Shown one piece after another: positions 54,419 through 64,000 of a stretch of 64,000 nt of DNA; within the stretch, counting starts at the first letter, position 1, and every line of letters starts with the position of its first letter. The DNA lies in assembly GCF_006517255.1 (NCBI RefSeq), contig NZ_CP041185.1, positions 3,968,001-4,032,000 on the forward strand, read 5' to 3'. The notes under the pieces are model-generated. The model was not told where the DNA came from, ran no database searches, and was given only the letters and a program-made list of their open reading frames with translations. Both the position numbers and the translations under genes were made by a program. The DNA is from Janthinobacterium tructae. Lineage in GTDB: Bacteria > Pseudomonadota > Gammaproteobacteria > Burkholderiales > Burkholderiaceae_D.

Positions 54419-54948
54419 GAGTAAAAGGAGGAGGAACTGGCGCGCGGACGGAAGCGCGCCACGCGGGCGGCCGCCGACTGCACGTGCTGCTTGCCGCCAT
54501 GGCGCTGCTTGTACCAGCCAGGGATGGCGGAATTGCGCACCAGCTTCTTGCGGCGGAATTCGCGCGCCTTGCGGGCCAGGTCGTCATTGGTGGCGCGCAG
54601 CATGGCTTCATGCGCATCGTGGTGTCCATCATACGAGCTGGAATCGCCGCGCCAGGCGTTTTCCACCTCGGCCAGGTTGCCGGAGATCGAGTTTTCCACG
54701 CCATGCATGGATTTCTCCACGCTTTGCTTGACGGAATGGGCTGCATCCTGCACTTCCTTCTGCAGGTTTTTCAGCTCTTCCATTTCAATTTCGCGCGAGA
54801 CTTCGGATTTCACCTGGTTCAGGTAGCGTTGCGCGCGGCCATACAGGGTACCGGCCATGCGCGCCACTCTCGGCAACTTTTCAGGGCCGATGACTATCAA
54901 TGCAACCACGCCGATGATGGCGATTTTAGAGAGACCGAGATCGATCAT
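54415..54948 (-). CDS. tatB: Twin-arginine translocase subunit TatB
   Basis: Works with TatC in binding signal peptides. 177 residues: N-terminal membrane helix MIDLGLSKIAIIGVVALIVI, hinge GPEKLPRVAR, amphipathic helix and a long charged cytoplasmic tail. The last 40 residues are basic and serine-rich and not conserved. The start is 48 bases after tatA, and the stop overlaps tatC. Confidence 0.95.
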   Translation of the reverse strand: MIDLGLSKIAIIGVVALIVIGPEKLPRVARMAGTLYGRAQRYLNQVKSEVSREIEMEELKNLQKEVQDAAHSVKQSVEKSMHGVENSISGNLAEVENAWRGDSSSYDGHHDAHEAMLRATNDDLARKAREFRRKKLVRNSAIPGWYKQRHGGKQHVQSAAARVARFRPRASSSSFYS

Positions 54949-54996
54949 AAGCGGACAAGGGCTGTTACCGGACGAGGCAAGCGCCCCGCCACGCTA

Positions 54997-55233
54997 TCAG
55001 AACTTGCTTTTCTCTTTCGTCTCGACGTCGATGGTGCTTTTGTCGGCCACTTGCGATGGCGCAGCAGGAGGGGTGTTGGCTGCCGGGGCGTCATCGTCGC
55101 CCTTGACGCCATCCTTGAAGCCTTTGACGGCCTTGCCGATATCACCGCCGATGTTGCCCAGTTTCTTGGTGCCGAAGACCAGCATCACAATGACCAGAAC
55201 GATCACCCAGTGCCAAATACTCAATGAACCCAT
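54997..55233 (-). CDS. tatA: Twin-arginine translocase subunit TatA
   Basis: Pore-forming Tat subunit, 78 residues: [20 protein letters not shown] membrane helix, [20 protein letters not shown] hinge and amphipathic helix, then an acidic tail. ATG 55233 has AGGAG six bases upstream; the frame extends to 55275 without similarity. Confidence 0.96.
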   Translation of the reverse strand: MGSLSIWHWVIVLVIVMLVFGTKKLGNIGGDIGKAVKGFKDGVKGDDDAPAANTPPAAPSQVADKSTIDVETKEKSKF

Positions 55234-55313
55234 CACATTCTCCTTGCGGGACGGTGCCCGAATAGCGTCGACCAATGCCGGTAGTATACACGCGAACCCG
55301 GCGTACGGCGAAA

Positions 55314-55685
55314 TCAGTGCTGGCCACGCCAGGGGCGGGGGCCGCCGTACACATGCATGTGCAGGTGATACACCTCTTGCCCGCCGTTCGGGCCGCTGTT
55401 GATCATGGTCTTGAAGCCGCCGACGGGTGTGCCATCGGCCTCATACGTGACAGCGCAGCCGAACTCGGCAGCGAGTTTCGGCGCCAGGCGCAGCAGCTTG
55501 CCCAGCATGTCCGTATGGCTATCGTCGCAGTCGGACAGGCTGGCCACGTGGCGCTTCGGAATCAGCAACAGATGTACGGGGGCGGCCGGGTTGATGTCCT
55601 TGAAGGCCAGCAAGTCCTCGTCTTCATACACGATGGACGAAGGAATTTGTTTTGCAGCAATCTTGCAGAAAATACAGTTATCCAC
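55314..55685 (-). CDS. hinT: HIT-family nucleotide-binding protein HinT
   Basis: Purine nucleoside phosphoramidase of the histidine-triad family. 123 residues: [20 protein letters not shown] at the N-terminus and the triad HLHMHVYGG near the C-terminus, with the catalytic middle His. Typically sits between hisE and tatA in beta-proteobacteria, as here. Confidence 0.95.
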   Translation of the reverse strand: MDNCIFCKIAAKQIPSSIVYEDEDLLAFKDINPAAPVHLLLIPKRHVASLSDCDDSHTDMLGKLLRLAPKLAAEFGCAVTYEADGTPVGGFKTMINSGPNGGQEVYHLHMHVYGGPRPWRGQH

Positions 55686-55700
55686 GCACGCTCCAGTAGG

Positions 55701-56072
55701 TCAGTGTTTGTCTGTTTCGCTGGCGTCGCGCAATTCATCCTTGCGTGCCGCCTTTTCTTCCAGGCCGGACAGGCCTTCACGGCGCGCCAGCTCGTCGAGC
55801 ACCTGCTGCGGCGTCAGGTCGAACTGCGCCAGCATCACCAGCGAGTGAAACCACAGGTCGGCGCATTCGTACAGGACCTTCGACGGGTCGTTGTCGCGGC
55901 GCGCATCCTTGGCGGCCATCACCGTTTCCGTGGCCTCTTCGCCGATTTTTTTCAAAATGGCATCGTCACCTTTGGCAAACAGGCGCGCGACATAGGAGGT
56001 GGCGGGGTCACCGCCATTGGCCAGCTTGCGCGATTCGATCACGGCGGCCAGGCGCTTTAAAGTTTCACTCAT
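55701..56072 (-). CDS. hisE: Phosphoribosyl-ATP pyrophosphatase
   Basis: Second step of histidine synthesis: removes pyrophosphate from phosphoribosyl-ATP. 123 residues with the MazG-like helical core and metal-binding pattern [20 protein letters not shown], then [20 protein letters not shown]. Start overlaps the hisI stop by four bases. The C-terminal 20 residues ([17 protein letters not shown]) are a charged extension. Confidence 0.95.
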   Translation of the reverse strand: MSETLKRLAAVIESRKLANGGDPATSYVARLFAKGDDAILKKIGEEATETVMAAKDARRDNDPSKVLYECADLWFHSLVMLAQFDLTPQQVLDELARREGLSGLEEKAARKDELRDASETDKH

Positions 56073-56506
56073 TTGCTCTTGCTTTCCGCGTAAATCGTCT
56101 CAGGGTCTTTCAGCACGGGATCGGTGATTTGCCATTCGCCCGTTTTTTCGTCGCCTTCGAATTTCTGGAAGAAACACGAATGACGGCCCGTATGGCAGGC
56201 GATGCCGCCGGCCTGCTCGATCTTCAGCAAGACCACGTCTTCATCGCAATCGAGGCGGATTTCCAGCACTTTTTGCGTGTGGCCCGATTCTTCGCCCTTG
56301 TGCCACAGTTTTTTGCGGGAACGGCTCCAGTACACGGCTTCGCCCAGTTCCACCGTGCGCGCCAGCGCGTCGCGGTTCATCCAGGCGAACATCAGCACGT
56401 CATTGCTGCCCGCTTCCTGCGCGATCACGGGCACCAGGCCGTGCTCGTCCCATCTGACCTTTTTCAGCCACTTGGCATTGCTTGCTACGATGGTTCCGTT
56501 TTGCAT
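56069..56506 (-). CDS. hisI: Phosphoribosyl-AMP cyclohydrolase
   Basis: Third step of histidine synthesis. A zinc enzyme of 145 residues with [36 protein letters not shown], the metal-binding DCDEDVVLL and the Cys ligands in [11 protein letters not shown]. Separate from HisE, as usual in beta-proteobacteria, but coupled to it by a 4-base overlap. Confidence 0.95.
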   Translation of the reverse strand: MQNGTIVASNAKWLKKVRWDEHGLVPVIAQEAGSNDVLMFAWMNRDALARTVELGEAVYWSRSRKKLWHKGEESGHTQKVLEIRLDCDEDVVLLKIEQAGGIACHTGRHSCFFQKFEGDEKTGEWQITDPVLKDPETIYAESKSK

Positions 56507-56532
56507 GTTCTATATCCTGGGTACTATTTTGT

Positions 56533-57294
56533 TTACGCCAGACGCATGGGAATGCCCTGCTGCGCCATGAAACGCTTGGCTTCCTGTACCGTGTGCTGGC
56601 CATAGTGGAAGATGCTGGCGGCCAGCACGGCATCCGCGCGGCCCACCTTGATGCCGTCGACCAGGTCTTGCAAGCCGCCCACACCGCCCGAGGCGATGAC
56701 GGGGATGCTGACGGCGTCGGACACGCCGCGCGTCAGGCCCAGGTCAAAGCCCACCTTCGTGCCATCGCGGTCCATGCTGGTGAGCAAGATTTCACCAGCG
56801 CCCAGGCTTTCCATCTTTTTGGCCCATGCAAAGGCGTCCAGGCCCGTGGCGGTGCGCCCGCCATGGGTAAACACTTCCCACTTGCCGGGCGACACCTGCT
56901 TGGCGTCGATGGCGACGACGATGCATTGCGAGCCGTGCTTTTGCGATGCCTCAAATACCAGCTGGGGATTCGTCACGGCCGAGGTGTTGATGCTGACCTT
57001 GTCGGCGCCCGCGTTGAGCAGCCGGCGCACGTCTTCCACCACGCGCACGCCGCCGCCCACGGTCAGCGGAATGAACACTTGCGAGGCGACGGCTTCGATG
57101 ATGTCGAAGATCAGGCCGCGGTTGTCGCTGGACGCGGTAATGTCGAGGAAAGTGATTTCATCGGCGCCCTGCTCGTCATAACGGCGGGCAATTTCCACCG
57201 GGTCGCCGGCGTCGCGCAATTGCGTGAAGTTGACGCCTTTGACGACGCGGCCATTGGTCACGTCGAGGCAGGGGATGATACGTTTTGCAAGCAT
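56533..57294 (-). CDS. hisF: Imidazole glycerol phosphate synthase, cyclase subunit
   Basis: Uses ammonia from HisH to close the imidazole ring. The 253-residue TIM barrel has the catalytic Asp in [16 protein letters not shown], the second Asp in the TSMDRDGT segment and phosphate-binding ASGGVGG. I chose ATG 57294 ([11 protein letters not shown]); the upstream extension is not family sequence. Confidence 0.97.
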   Translation of the reverse strand: MLAKRIIPCLDVTNGRVVKGVNFTQLRDAGDPVEIARRYDEQGADEITFLDITASSDNRGLIFDIIEAVASQVFIPLTVGGGVRVVEDVRRLLNAGADKVSINTSAVTNPQLVFEASQKHGSQCIVVAIDAKQVSPGKWEVFTHGGRTATGLDAFAWAKKMESLGAGEILLTSMDRDGTKVGFDLGLTRGVSDAVSIPVIASGGVGGLQDLVDGIKVGRADAVLAASIFHYGQHTVQEAKRFMAQQGIPMRLA

Positions 57295-57354
57295 GATGGG
57301 TTCCAGATTGTCGCCAGGCCAGGGCACGCGCAGGCGCACCCCGGCCGGGCTGGC

Positions 57355-58128
57355 TTAAACGGCGGCGTCGGTCAGTTCGTCGGCGCGTTCTTGCGCCTGC
57401 GCCAGGTCGATCGTGCCTTCATAGATGGAACGGCCGCAGATCACGCCTTCGATACCTTCGGCCTGGACCGCGCACAGCGCTTCCACGTCGCCAATATTGT
57501 GCAGGCCGCCCGAGGCGATGACGGGGATCTTGACCGCTTGCGCCAGCTTGACGGTGGCTTCTATGTTAATGCCGCCCATCATGCCGTCGCGGCCGATGTC
57601 CGTGTAGATGATCGACTCGACGCCGTAGGCTTCGAATTTTTTCGCCAGGTCGATCACTTCGTGGCCCGACATCTTGCTCCAGCCATCCGTTGCCACTTTG
57701 CCATCCTTGGCATCGAGGCCGACGATGATATGGCCCGGGAAGGCGCCGCAGGCGTCGTGCAGGAAGCCGGGGCTTTTCACGGCCGCCGTGCCAATGATGA
57801 CGTAGGTGATGCCGGCGTCGAGATAGCGCTCGATGGTGTCGAGGTCACGGATACCGCCGCCCAGCTGCACGGGGATTTCCTCGATATCGTTTTCCAGTGC
57901 GAAATCCTGCACCGCCTTCAGGATGGCTTTGACGGCGCCTTCGTTCTTCGGCTTGCCGGCAAACGCGCCGTTCAGGTCGACCAGGTGCAGCCGGCGCGCG
58001 CCTTGCATCAGCCAATGGCGGGCCATCTCGGCCGGGTCTTCGGAAAATACGGTGGCAAGTTCCATATCGCCTTGTTTCAGGCGTACGCAGTGACCGTCTT
58101 TCAGGTCGATGGCGGGAATTAGCAGCAT
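57355..58128 (-). CDS. hisA: Phosphoribosylformimino-5-aminoimidazole carboxamide ribotide isomerase
   Basis: Amadori-type isomerase upstream of HisFH. The 257-residue TIM barrel starts [20 protein letters not shown] with the catalytic Asp and has a second Asp in [17 protein letters not shown], plus the phosphate-binding ASGGLHN. 63 bases after hisH. Confidence 0.96.
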   Translation of the reverse strand: MLLIPAIDLKDGHCVRLKQGDMELATVFSEDPAEMARHWLMQGARRLHLVDLNGAFAGKPKNEGAVKAILKAVQDFALENDIEEIPVQLGGGIRDLDTIERYLDAGITYVIIGTAAVKSPGFLHDACGAFPGHIIVGLDAKDGKVATDGWSKMSGHEVIDLAKKFEAYGVESIIYTDIGRDGMMGGINIEATVKLAQAVKIPVIASGGLHNIGDVEALCAVQAEGIEGVICGRSIYEGTIDLAQAQERADELTDAAV

Positions 58129-58191
58129 GGTCAGTGTGGTTTAAAGTGAGTGAAGAAGCGAAAAAAAGCTGAAAGGGTCACGTAGCTCACA

Positions 58192-58830
58192 TCAAGGTTG
58201 CCAGTGAACAAAGTTCTTGTACAGCTGCAAGCCAGCGGCAGCACTTTTTTCAGGATGAAACTGTGTCGCGAAAATATTATCACGCGCGACGGCGCAAGCG
58301 AACGGCGCGCCATAGACAGTCTCGCCCACCGTGTGCGCCGCTTCTTGAGGTTGAGCAAAATAGCTGTGCACAAAGTAAAAATACGCGTTGTCGGCAATGC
58401 CATCCCACATCGCATGGGACGCCGTTTGCCGCACTTGGTTCCAGCCCATTTGCGGCACCTTGAAGCGCGAACCGTCTTCCTGCACCTGGCCGTCGAGCTG
58501 GAAGCGCACGACTTTGCCTGGCAACAAGCCCAGACCGGCCGCATCGCCCTCTTCGCTGCCGTCGAACAGCATTTGCTCGCCGATGCACACGCCCAGCACG
58601 GGCTTGCTGTCGGCGGCGCGCAGCAGCGCCTCCAATACGCCCGATTCGCGCAGGCTGCGCATGCAGTCGGGCATGGCACCCTGGCCCGGCAAGACGATGC
58701 GGTCGGCGCTGTCGATATCGGCAGCTACGCCGGAAATGCGCACGTCGGCTTCCGGCGCCACGGCACGCAGCGCCTGCGCCACCGAGCGCAAGTTGCCCAT
58801 GCCGTAATCCACCACCACAATTTTATTCAT
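58192..58830 (-). CDS. hisH: Imidazole glycerol phosphate synthase, glutaminase subunit
   Basis: Class I glutamine amidotransferase supplying ammonia to HisF. 212 residues with [17 protein letters not shown] at the N-terminus, the nucleophile Cys in [10 protein letters not shown] and the His-Glu pair in QFHPEKSA. The usual GVCLGMQ reads GVCIGEQ, a tolerated change. Confidence 0.96.
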   Translation of the reverse strand: MNKIVVVDYGMGNLRSVAQALRAVAPEADVRISGVAADIDSADRIVLPGQGAMPDCMRSLRESGVLEALLRAADSKPVLGVCIGEQMLFDGSEEGDAAGLGLLPGKVVRFQLDGQVQEDGSRFKVPQMGWNQVRQTASHAMWDGIADNAYFYFVHSYFAQPQEAAHTVGETVYGAPFACAVARDNIFATQFHPEKSAAAGLQLYKNFVHWQP

Positions 58831-58865
58831 GTTTGATCTCGGAATCTACAGTGGTTCGCGGGCGC

Positions 58866-59456
58866 TTACAGGCTGCCCTTGGTCGATGGAATGATGCCGG
58901 CCGCGCGCTCGTCGAGCTCGGCAGCCATGCGCAGCGCGCGGCCAAAGGCCTTGAACACGGTTTCGCACTGATGGTGGGCATTCGTGCCGCGCAGGTTGTC
59001 GATATGCAAGGTCACGCCCGCATGGTTGACGAAGCCGCGGAAAAATTCCAGCGTCAGGTCGACGTCGAAGCCGGCGATCATGGCACGCGTAAACGGGATG
59101 TGGTATTCGATGCCCGGGCGGCCCGAGAAATCGAGCACCACACGCGACAGCGCCTCGTCCAGCGGCACATACGCATGGCCGTAGCGGCGGATGCCCTTCT
59201 TGTCGCCGATGGCCTTGGCCACGGCCATGCCCAGGGTGATGCCCACGTCTTCCACCGTATGGTGGTTGTCGATATGCACGTCGCCCGTCGCTTCGATATC
59301 GAGGTCGATCAAGCCGTGGCGGGCGATCTGGTCCAGCATATGGTCGAGGAAGGGCACGCCGGTATTGAGCTTTTGCTGGCCCGTGCCGTCCAGGTTGAGG
59401 GCGACGCGAACTTGCGTCTCATTGGTGTTGCGCGTGATTTCTGCGGTGCGGTTCAT
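58866..59456 (-). CDS. hisB: Imidazoleglycerol-phosphate dehydratase
   Basis: Manganese enzyme of histidine synthesis. 196 residues with the two metal-binding repeats [13 protein letters not shown]...[11 protein letters not shown] and [10 protein letters not shown]...[14 protein letters not shown]. Lacks the phosphatase domain fused to HisB in gamma-proteobacteria. Start ATG 59456 is 19 bases after hisC; the upstream extension of the frame is not conserved. Confidence 0.97.
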   Translation of the reverse strand: MNRTAEITRNTNETQVRVALNLDGTGQQKLNTGVPFLDHMLDQIARHGLIDLDIEATGDVHIDNHHTVEDVGITLGMAVAKAIGDKKGIRRYGHAYVPLDEALSRVVLDFSGRPGIEYHIPFTRAMIAGFDVDLTLEFFRGFVNHAGVTLHIDNLRGTNAHHQCETVFKAFGRALRMAAELDERAAGIIPSTKGSL

Positions 59457-59475
59457 GGGAGGCTCTGGCGATAGG

Positions 59476-60570
59476 CTAAACGAGGGATGCCTTGAAGGCA
59501 TCGTAAAAAAGGGAATTCTCTTCCGGGGTGCTGACGCTGATGCGCAGGCAATTGGCCAGCGCAGCATGCATTTTACTCATATTTTTAATTAAAACCCTGC
59601 GGGCAAGCAGTTTTGCACAAACATCGTCGGAATCAGCCACACGAATCAGAAGAAAATTTGCCTTCGAGGGAAACACCGTCACGCCCGGCAACGCCGCCAG
59701 GCGCAGCGCCAGGTCGTCGCGCGCGCTGTTGAGCAGATCCGCCTGCGCATTGAGCACGTCGAGGTGCTCGAGTGCGAATTCGGCCGCCGCCTGCGTCAGC
59801 ACATTCACATTGTACGGCGGGCGCACTTTTTCAAACTGCGCCAGCAGGGCCGGCGCGGCCGACATATAGCCGAGACGTATGCCGGCCAGGCCCAGTTTCG
59901 ACACGGTGCGCATCACCACCAGGTTCTCGAATTCGGGCAGGCGGCCCATGAAGCTGTGCTGCGCGAACGGCTCGTAGGCTTCATCGACGACGGCGATGCC
60001 CGAGTCGCCGAGGGCGGCGAGGATGCGTTCGATGTCGGCGCTGGCAAACAGGTTGCCCGTCGGGTTGTTCGGATACGCGAGGAAGACCAGCGCCGGGCGG
60101 TGCTGTTCAATCGCCGCCAGCATGGCCGGCATGTCCAGGCTGAAGTCCGGGTTCAACGGCACGCCGACGAAATCCATGCCGGCAAACTGCGCCGAACGCG
60201 CATACATGACGAAGGCCGGCACTGGCGCCAGCAGCACGGCGCGCTGGCCCGGCTCCTGGCGGGCGCAAGCCATGGCCAGGATGGAAATGAGTTCATCGGA
60301 GCCGTTGCCCAGCATGACGTCGTAGCCGGCTGGCACGCCCAGATTGGCGCAGATGGCCGCCTGCAGGCTGGCGTACGACGGCGGATAGCGGTTCAGCGCC
60401 ACACCGGCCAGGCGCGCGCCCAGTGCCTCGCGCAGCTGCTGCGGCAGCAGATACGGGTTTTCCATCGCATCGAGTTTGATGTAACCGCTGGCATCGGCTA
60501 CCTGGTAGCTGTTGACGGCGCGCACATCGGAGCGCACGGTGTTGCTGATTAACTGATCGAGGAAAGACAT
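59476..60570 (-). CDS. hisC: Histidinol-phosphate aminotransferase
   Basis: PLP-dependent transaminase of 364 residues. [10 protein letters not shown], the Asp in [10 protein letters not shown], the PLP Lys in [16 protein letters not shown] and the C-terminal phosphate-contact Arg region are present. Lies 33 bases after the methyltransferase gene in the same direction. Confidence 0.96.
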   Translation of the reverse strand: MSFLDQLISNTVRSDVRAVNSYQVADASGYIKLDAMENPYLLPQQLREALGARLAGVALNRYPPSYASLQAAICANLGVPAGYDVMLGNGSDELISILAMACARQEPGQRAVLLAPVPAFVMYARSAQFAGMDFVGVPLNPDFSLDMPAMLAAIEQHRPALVFLAYPNNPTGNLFASADIERILAALGDSGIAVVDEAYEPFAQHSFMGRLPEFENLVVMRTVSKLGLAGIRLGYMSAAPALLAQFEKVRPPYNVNVLTQAAAEFALEHLDVLNAQADLLNSARDDLALRLAALPGVTVFPSKANFLLIRVADSDDVCAKLLARRVLIKNMSKMHAALANCLRISVSTPEENSLFYDAFKASLV

Positions 60571-60603
60571 GCTGCAAACACTCCTGATGAAATTAAATGG
60601 AGA

Positions 60604-61542
60604 CTAAATGACGACGTCTTCCGGCACGCCGGCGCTGCGCGCCTTGCGGGCCGGCGTTTTTTTCACTGCGGGCGGCTTTTTCAAGGCAGCCGGTTTTTTG
60701 GCAGCCGCCGGCTTCTTCACTGCCGCCTTGGCAGCCTTCGGTGCGGGAGCGGCCGGTGCGGCCAGCTCCTGCGCCAGTGCCGCCAGGCGCTGTTCGATGA
60801 TGGCGCAGTAATCGGGGTTCAACTCAAAGCCGACGAAATCGCGCCCGCAGCGTTTCGCCGCCAGCGCCGTGGTGCCGCTGCCCATGAACAGGTCGAGCAC
60901 CACGCCGCCGGGCGGGCACGAAGCCTTGAGCATGCGCTCGATGATTTCGAGCGGCTTTTGCGTCGGGTGGTCGGCCCGTTCCGGGTGTTCCTTGTGCAGG
61001 CGCGAGACGCTCCACAAGTCTTTCGGGTTGTAGCCCACTTCCAGCCATTTGGCGCCGATGAAAATCGAGCGCGAACGGGCTTTCTTGGTGGCCGCGTCGT
61101 AGGCGATGCGCACCGCGTCAAGGTCGAAGTAGTAATCCTTGCGCTTGACGAAGAAGCCGATGGTGTCGTGCACCGATGAAAAGCTGCGCACGCTGCCGCC
61201 CATGGACGGCACGCGGCGATCCCAGATGATTTCATTCATCATCGCCATGCGCTGTTTCAGCATGACGAAGATCTCCGGCGAATAGCGCCAGGTCAGAAAG
61301 ATATACAGGCTGCCGTTGGCTTTCAGCTTGGGCAGCGCCGCATCGATCCACGCCTCCGTCCAGCGCAGGTAGTCGGCCACCGACTGCTGGTCCGAGGCGT
61401 TGCCGTAATCCTTGCCCAAGTTGTACGGCGGATCCGTCAGGATCAGGTCCACCGAGCCATCGGGAATGCGCGCCAGCCCCGCCAGCGCATCTTCGCAATA
61501 GACCCGGTTGACCCAGTCCGGCCGCTCCGCCAACTTCGTCAT
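60604..61542 (-). CDS. Orphan DNA methyltransferase (N6-adenine/N4-cytosine type) with histone-H1-like tail
   Basis: A 312-residue predicted DNA methyltransferase. Catalytic motif IV DPPY is at 37-40, before the AdoMet-binding motif I FMGSGTT at 219-225, the motif order of the beta-type amino-methyltransferases. [14 protein letters not shown] follows the usual motif X region. From about residue 263 there is a Lys/Ala/Pro tail ([20 protein letters not shown] and similar) like bacterial histone-H1-like proteins, which could hold it on DNA. No restriction gene is adjacent. Its ATG overlaps the hisD stop by four bases, so it is transcribed and translated within the his operon. Recognition sequence unknown. 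Confidence 0.9.
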   Translation of the reverse strand: MTKLAERPDWVNRVYCEDALAGLARIPDGSVDLILTDPPYNLGKDYGNASDQQSVADYLRWTEAWIDAALPKLKANGSLYIFLTWRYSPEIFVMLKQRMAMMNEIIWDRRVPSMGGSVRSFSSVHDTIGFFVKRKDYYFDLDAVRIAYDAATKKARSRSIFIGAKWLEVGYNPKDLWSVSRLHKEHPERADHPTQKPLEIIERMLKASCPPGGVVLDLFMGSGTTALAAKRCGRDFVGFELNPDYCAIIEQRLAALAQELAAPAAPAPKAAKAAVKKPAAAKKPAALKKPPAVKKTPARKARSAGVPEDVVI

Positions 61543-62864
61543 GGCTGCGGCTTCAAACGCAGTTCGGCGCTGCGCGCGTGGGCTTGCAAGCCTTCGCCAT
61601 ACGCCAGCGTGGCGGCGACACGGCCCAGGGTTTGCGCGCCCGCTTCACTGACGTGAATGATGGACGAGCGCTTCTGGAAGTCGTACACGCCCAGCGGCGA
61701 CGAAAAGCGCGCCGTGCGCGAGGTTGGCAGCACGTGATTGGGACCGCAGCAATAGTCGCCCAGCGATTCGGACGAAAAGCGGCCCAGGAACATGGCGCCC
61801 GCGTGGCGGATCTGCTCGGCCCACTGCTGCGGGTTTTCCGCCGAGATTTCCAGGTGTTCCGCCGCAATGCTGTTGGCGATCTCGCACGCTTCTTGCATGC
61901 CGCGCACCTTGATCAGCGCGCCCCTGTCTTGCAGCGAAGTGCTGATGGTGGCCTGGCGCGGCATCGTCGGCAGCAGTCTGGCGATGCTCTCTTCGACTTG
62001 CGCGATGTAGCCGGCGTCGGGGCACAGCAAAATGGCTTGCGCCAGCTCGTCGTGCTCGGCCTGCGAAAACAGGTCCATGGCGACCCAGTCCGGGTCCGTC
62101 GTGCCGTCGCACAGCACCAGGATTTCCGACGGTCCGGCGATCATGTCGATGCCGACGATGCCGAACACGCGACGCTTGGCGGCGGCCACATAGGCGTTGC
62201 CGGGGCCGACGATTTTATCCACGGCGGCGATCGTCTGCGTGCCGTAGGCCAGCGCGCCGACCGCTTGCGCGCCGCCGATGGTGATCACGCGCGTCACGCC
62301 GGCGATTGCGGCGGCGGCCAGCACCATCTGGTTTTTCACGCCATCGGGCGTCGGCACCACCATGATGATTTCCCCCACGCCCGCCACATGCGCGGGAATG
62401 GCGTTCATCAGCACGGACGACGGATACGCTGCCTTGCCGCCCGGGACGTAGATGCCGACCCGGTCCAGCGGCGTGATCTTCTGGCCCAGCACCGTGCCAT
62501 CGGGCTCGGTGTAGCTAAAACCGCGCAATTCCTCGCGCTGGCGTTCGTGGAAGGCGCGGATGCGCTGCGCGGCGATCTGCAGCGCTTCGCGCTGGGCCGA
62601 CGGCAAGCCATTCAGGGCCGCCTGCAATTCGGCCTGCGAAATATCAAAGGCCGCCATTTCCGCCGCGCCGCCATGCGGGATGCGGTCGAAACGGTTGGTG
62701 TATTCCAGGACGGCGGCATCGCCGCGCGTTTTCACGTCGGCCAGGATTTTCGCCACCGACGTTTCAATCGCTGCATCGGTGCCCGCCTCGAACGCCAGCA
62801 GCGTATCGAGCGATTGTTGGAAACCATCCTGGCTTGAATCGAGCTTGCGTATCTGTATCGGCAT
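61539..62864 (-). CDS. hisD: Histidinol dehydrogenase
   Basis: Zinc- and NAD-dependent enzyme for the last two oxidation steps to histidine. 441 residues with [20 protein letters not shown], the signature [20 protein letters not shown], metal and catalytic residues in [12 protein letters not shown] and the C-terminal [20 protein letters not shown]. Coupled to the methyltransferase by ATGA. Confidence 0.97.
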   Translation of the reverse strand: MPIQIRKLDSSQDGFQQSLDTLLAFEAGTDAAIETSVAKILADVKTRGDAAVLEYTNRFDRIPHGGAAEMAAFDISQAELQAALNGLPSAQREALQIAAQRIRAFHERQREELRGFSYTEPDGTVLGQKITPLDRVGIYVPGGKAAYPSSVLMNAIPAHVAGVGEIIMVVPTPDGVKNQMVLAAAAIAGVTRVITIGGAQAVGALAYGTQTIAAVDKIVGPGNAYVAAAKRRVFGIVGIDMIAGPSEILVLCDGTTDPDWVAMDLFSQAEHDELAQAILLCPDAGYIAQVEESIARLLPTMPRQATISTSLQDRGALIKVRGMQEACEIANSIAAEHLEISAENPQQWAEQIRHAGAMFLGRFSSESLGDYCCGPNHVLPTSRTARFSSPLGVYDFQKRSSIIHVSEAGAQTLGRVAATLAYGEGLQAHARSAELRLKPQP

Positions 62865-62890
62865 AATCGGCTTTCTGCTACTGAAGGTGT

Positions 62891-63559
62891 CTAGGCTTGC
62901 GAAGCGCGTTCAAACGCCTCGATAATCGGCTGCAAGCGCTCGCGCTTGAGCTTGAGCGCAGCCTGGTTGACCACCAGGCGCGACGAAATTTCCATGATGT
63001 GCTCGACTTCGACGAGGTTGTTCGCGCGCAGGGTGCTGCCCGTGCTGACCAGGTCGACGATGGCGTCGGACAGGCCCACCAAAGGCGCCAGCTCCATCGA
63101 GCCATACAGCTTGATCAGGTCGACGTGCACGCCCTTGGCGGCGAAATGCTCGCGCGCCGTGTGCACGAACTTGGTGGCCACGCGCAATCGCGCGCCCTGG
63201 TGCACGGCCTTTTCATAGTCAAAGCCGGCCTGCACCGCCACCGACATGCGGCAGGCGGCGATATTCAGGTCGATCGGCTGGTACAGGCCTTCGCCGCCGT
63301 GTTCCAGCAGCACGTCCTTGCCCGCCACGCCGAAATCGGCCGCGCCGTACTGCACGTAGGTCGGCACGTCGCTGGCGCGCACGATGATGACGCGCACGTT
63401 CGGATCGTTGGTGGCCAAAATCAGCTTGCGCGAGGTCTCCGGGTTTTCCAGCACCTTGATGCCGGCCGCTTCCAGCAGCGGCATGGTGTCCTCAAAAATG
63501 CGGCCTTTTGACAGCGCCAGAATCAGCTGGGAGCTGTCACCGTTGTTCGATCCGTTCAT
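62891..63559 (-). CDS. hisG: ATP phosphoribosyltransferase, short form
   Basis: First enzyme of histidine synthesis. The 222 residues correspond to the short HisG, without the C-terminal regulatory domain; such enzymes need HisZ as regulatory partner, and no hisZ is in this window. [20 protein letters not shown], the PRPP-binding region [13 protein letters not shown] and [19 protein letters not shown] are present. Confidence 0.96.
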   Translation of the reverse strand: MNGSNNGDSSQLILALSKGRIFEDTMPLLEAAGIKVLENPETSRKLILATNDPNVRVIIVRASDVPTYVQYGAADFGVAGKDVLLEHGGEGLYQPIDLNIAACRMSVAVQAGFDYEKAVHQGARLRVATKFVHTAREHFAAKGVHVDLIKLYGSMELAPLVGLSDAIVDLVSTGSTLRANNLVEVEHIMEISSRLVVNQAALKLKRERLQPIIEAFERASQA

Positions 63560-63579
63560 GCTCGTTCCTTTTCTTGTTT

Positions 63580-64000
<421 letters not shown>

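Overview
The window is about 64 kb of GC-rich DNA (coding regions roughly 60-65% GC) from the chromosome of a beta-proteobacterium. The gene order murA-hisG-hisD-hisC-hisB-hisH-hisA-hisF-hisI-hisE-hinT-tatA-tatB-tatC, the short HisG, the single-function HisB and the protein sequences point to Burkholderiales, most likely Oxalobacteraceae (Janthinobacterium/Massilia-like). There is no prophage, insertion sequence, rRNA operon or CRISPR array.

Layout. 0-6.3 kb: 3' part of dinB under a LexA box, an exported oligopeptidase B, a tandem duplication of a tRNA-Val/tRNA-Asp unit with its promoter and terminator, an ABC-2 type exporter pair and a small CzcE-like periplasmic protein. 6.4-9.2 kb: ahpC-ahpF peroxide defence with an OxyR-like site, and a DUF3597 protein. 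9.4-12.2 kb: a membrane sensor with a periplasmic substrate-binding domain fused to PAS-GGDEF-EAL. 12.3-18.3 kb: a complete ribose operon, rbsB-A-C-R-K-D, with a perfect RbsR-type palindrome upstream. 18.5-19.4 kb: an EamA exporter behind two MarR-type palindromes. 19.5-23.6 kb: an unassigned four-gene operon of zinc-ribbon membrane proteins plus a lipoprotein. 23.9-32 kb: a YgiQ radical-SAM protein, a structured intergenic element, two small conserved proteins and two tandem M3 metallopeptidase paralogues.

32-42 kb: a DUF6404 protein, slyX, a HigBA-like toxin-antitoxin pair with a long gene overlap, rep helicase, an AtaL-like protein, a degenerate HD-GYP protein, a dihydrolipoyl-dehydrogenase-like enzyme divergent from an ArgP-type regulator, and priA. 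42.0-42.9 kb: an AT-rich 839-bp gap between priA and hemE with a cluster of DnaA boxes and an IHF-site match. 42.9-53.6 kb: hemE, a second S9 peptidase translationally coupled to a 1393-residue SNF2 ATPase, a small membrane protein, an exported DUF885 metallopeptidase-like protein and a hendecad-repeat coiled-coil protein. 53.6-64 kb: the tat/his/murA block on the minus strand, interrupted by an orphan DNA methyltransferase with a histone-H1-like tail, coupled to hisD by a 4-base overlap.

The items I rate most interesting are the zinc-ribbon operon, the DnaA-box cluster, the structured element at 26.4 kb and the methyltransferase inside the his operon. All functional calls come from reading motifs and family resemblance; no database search was run.
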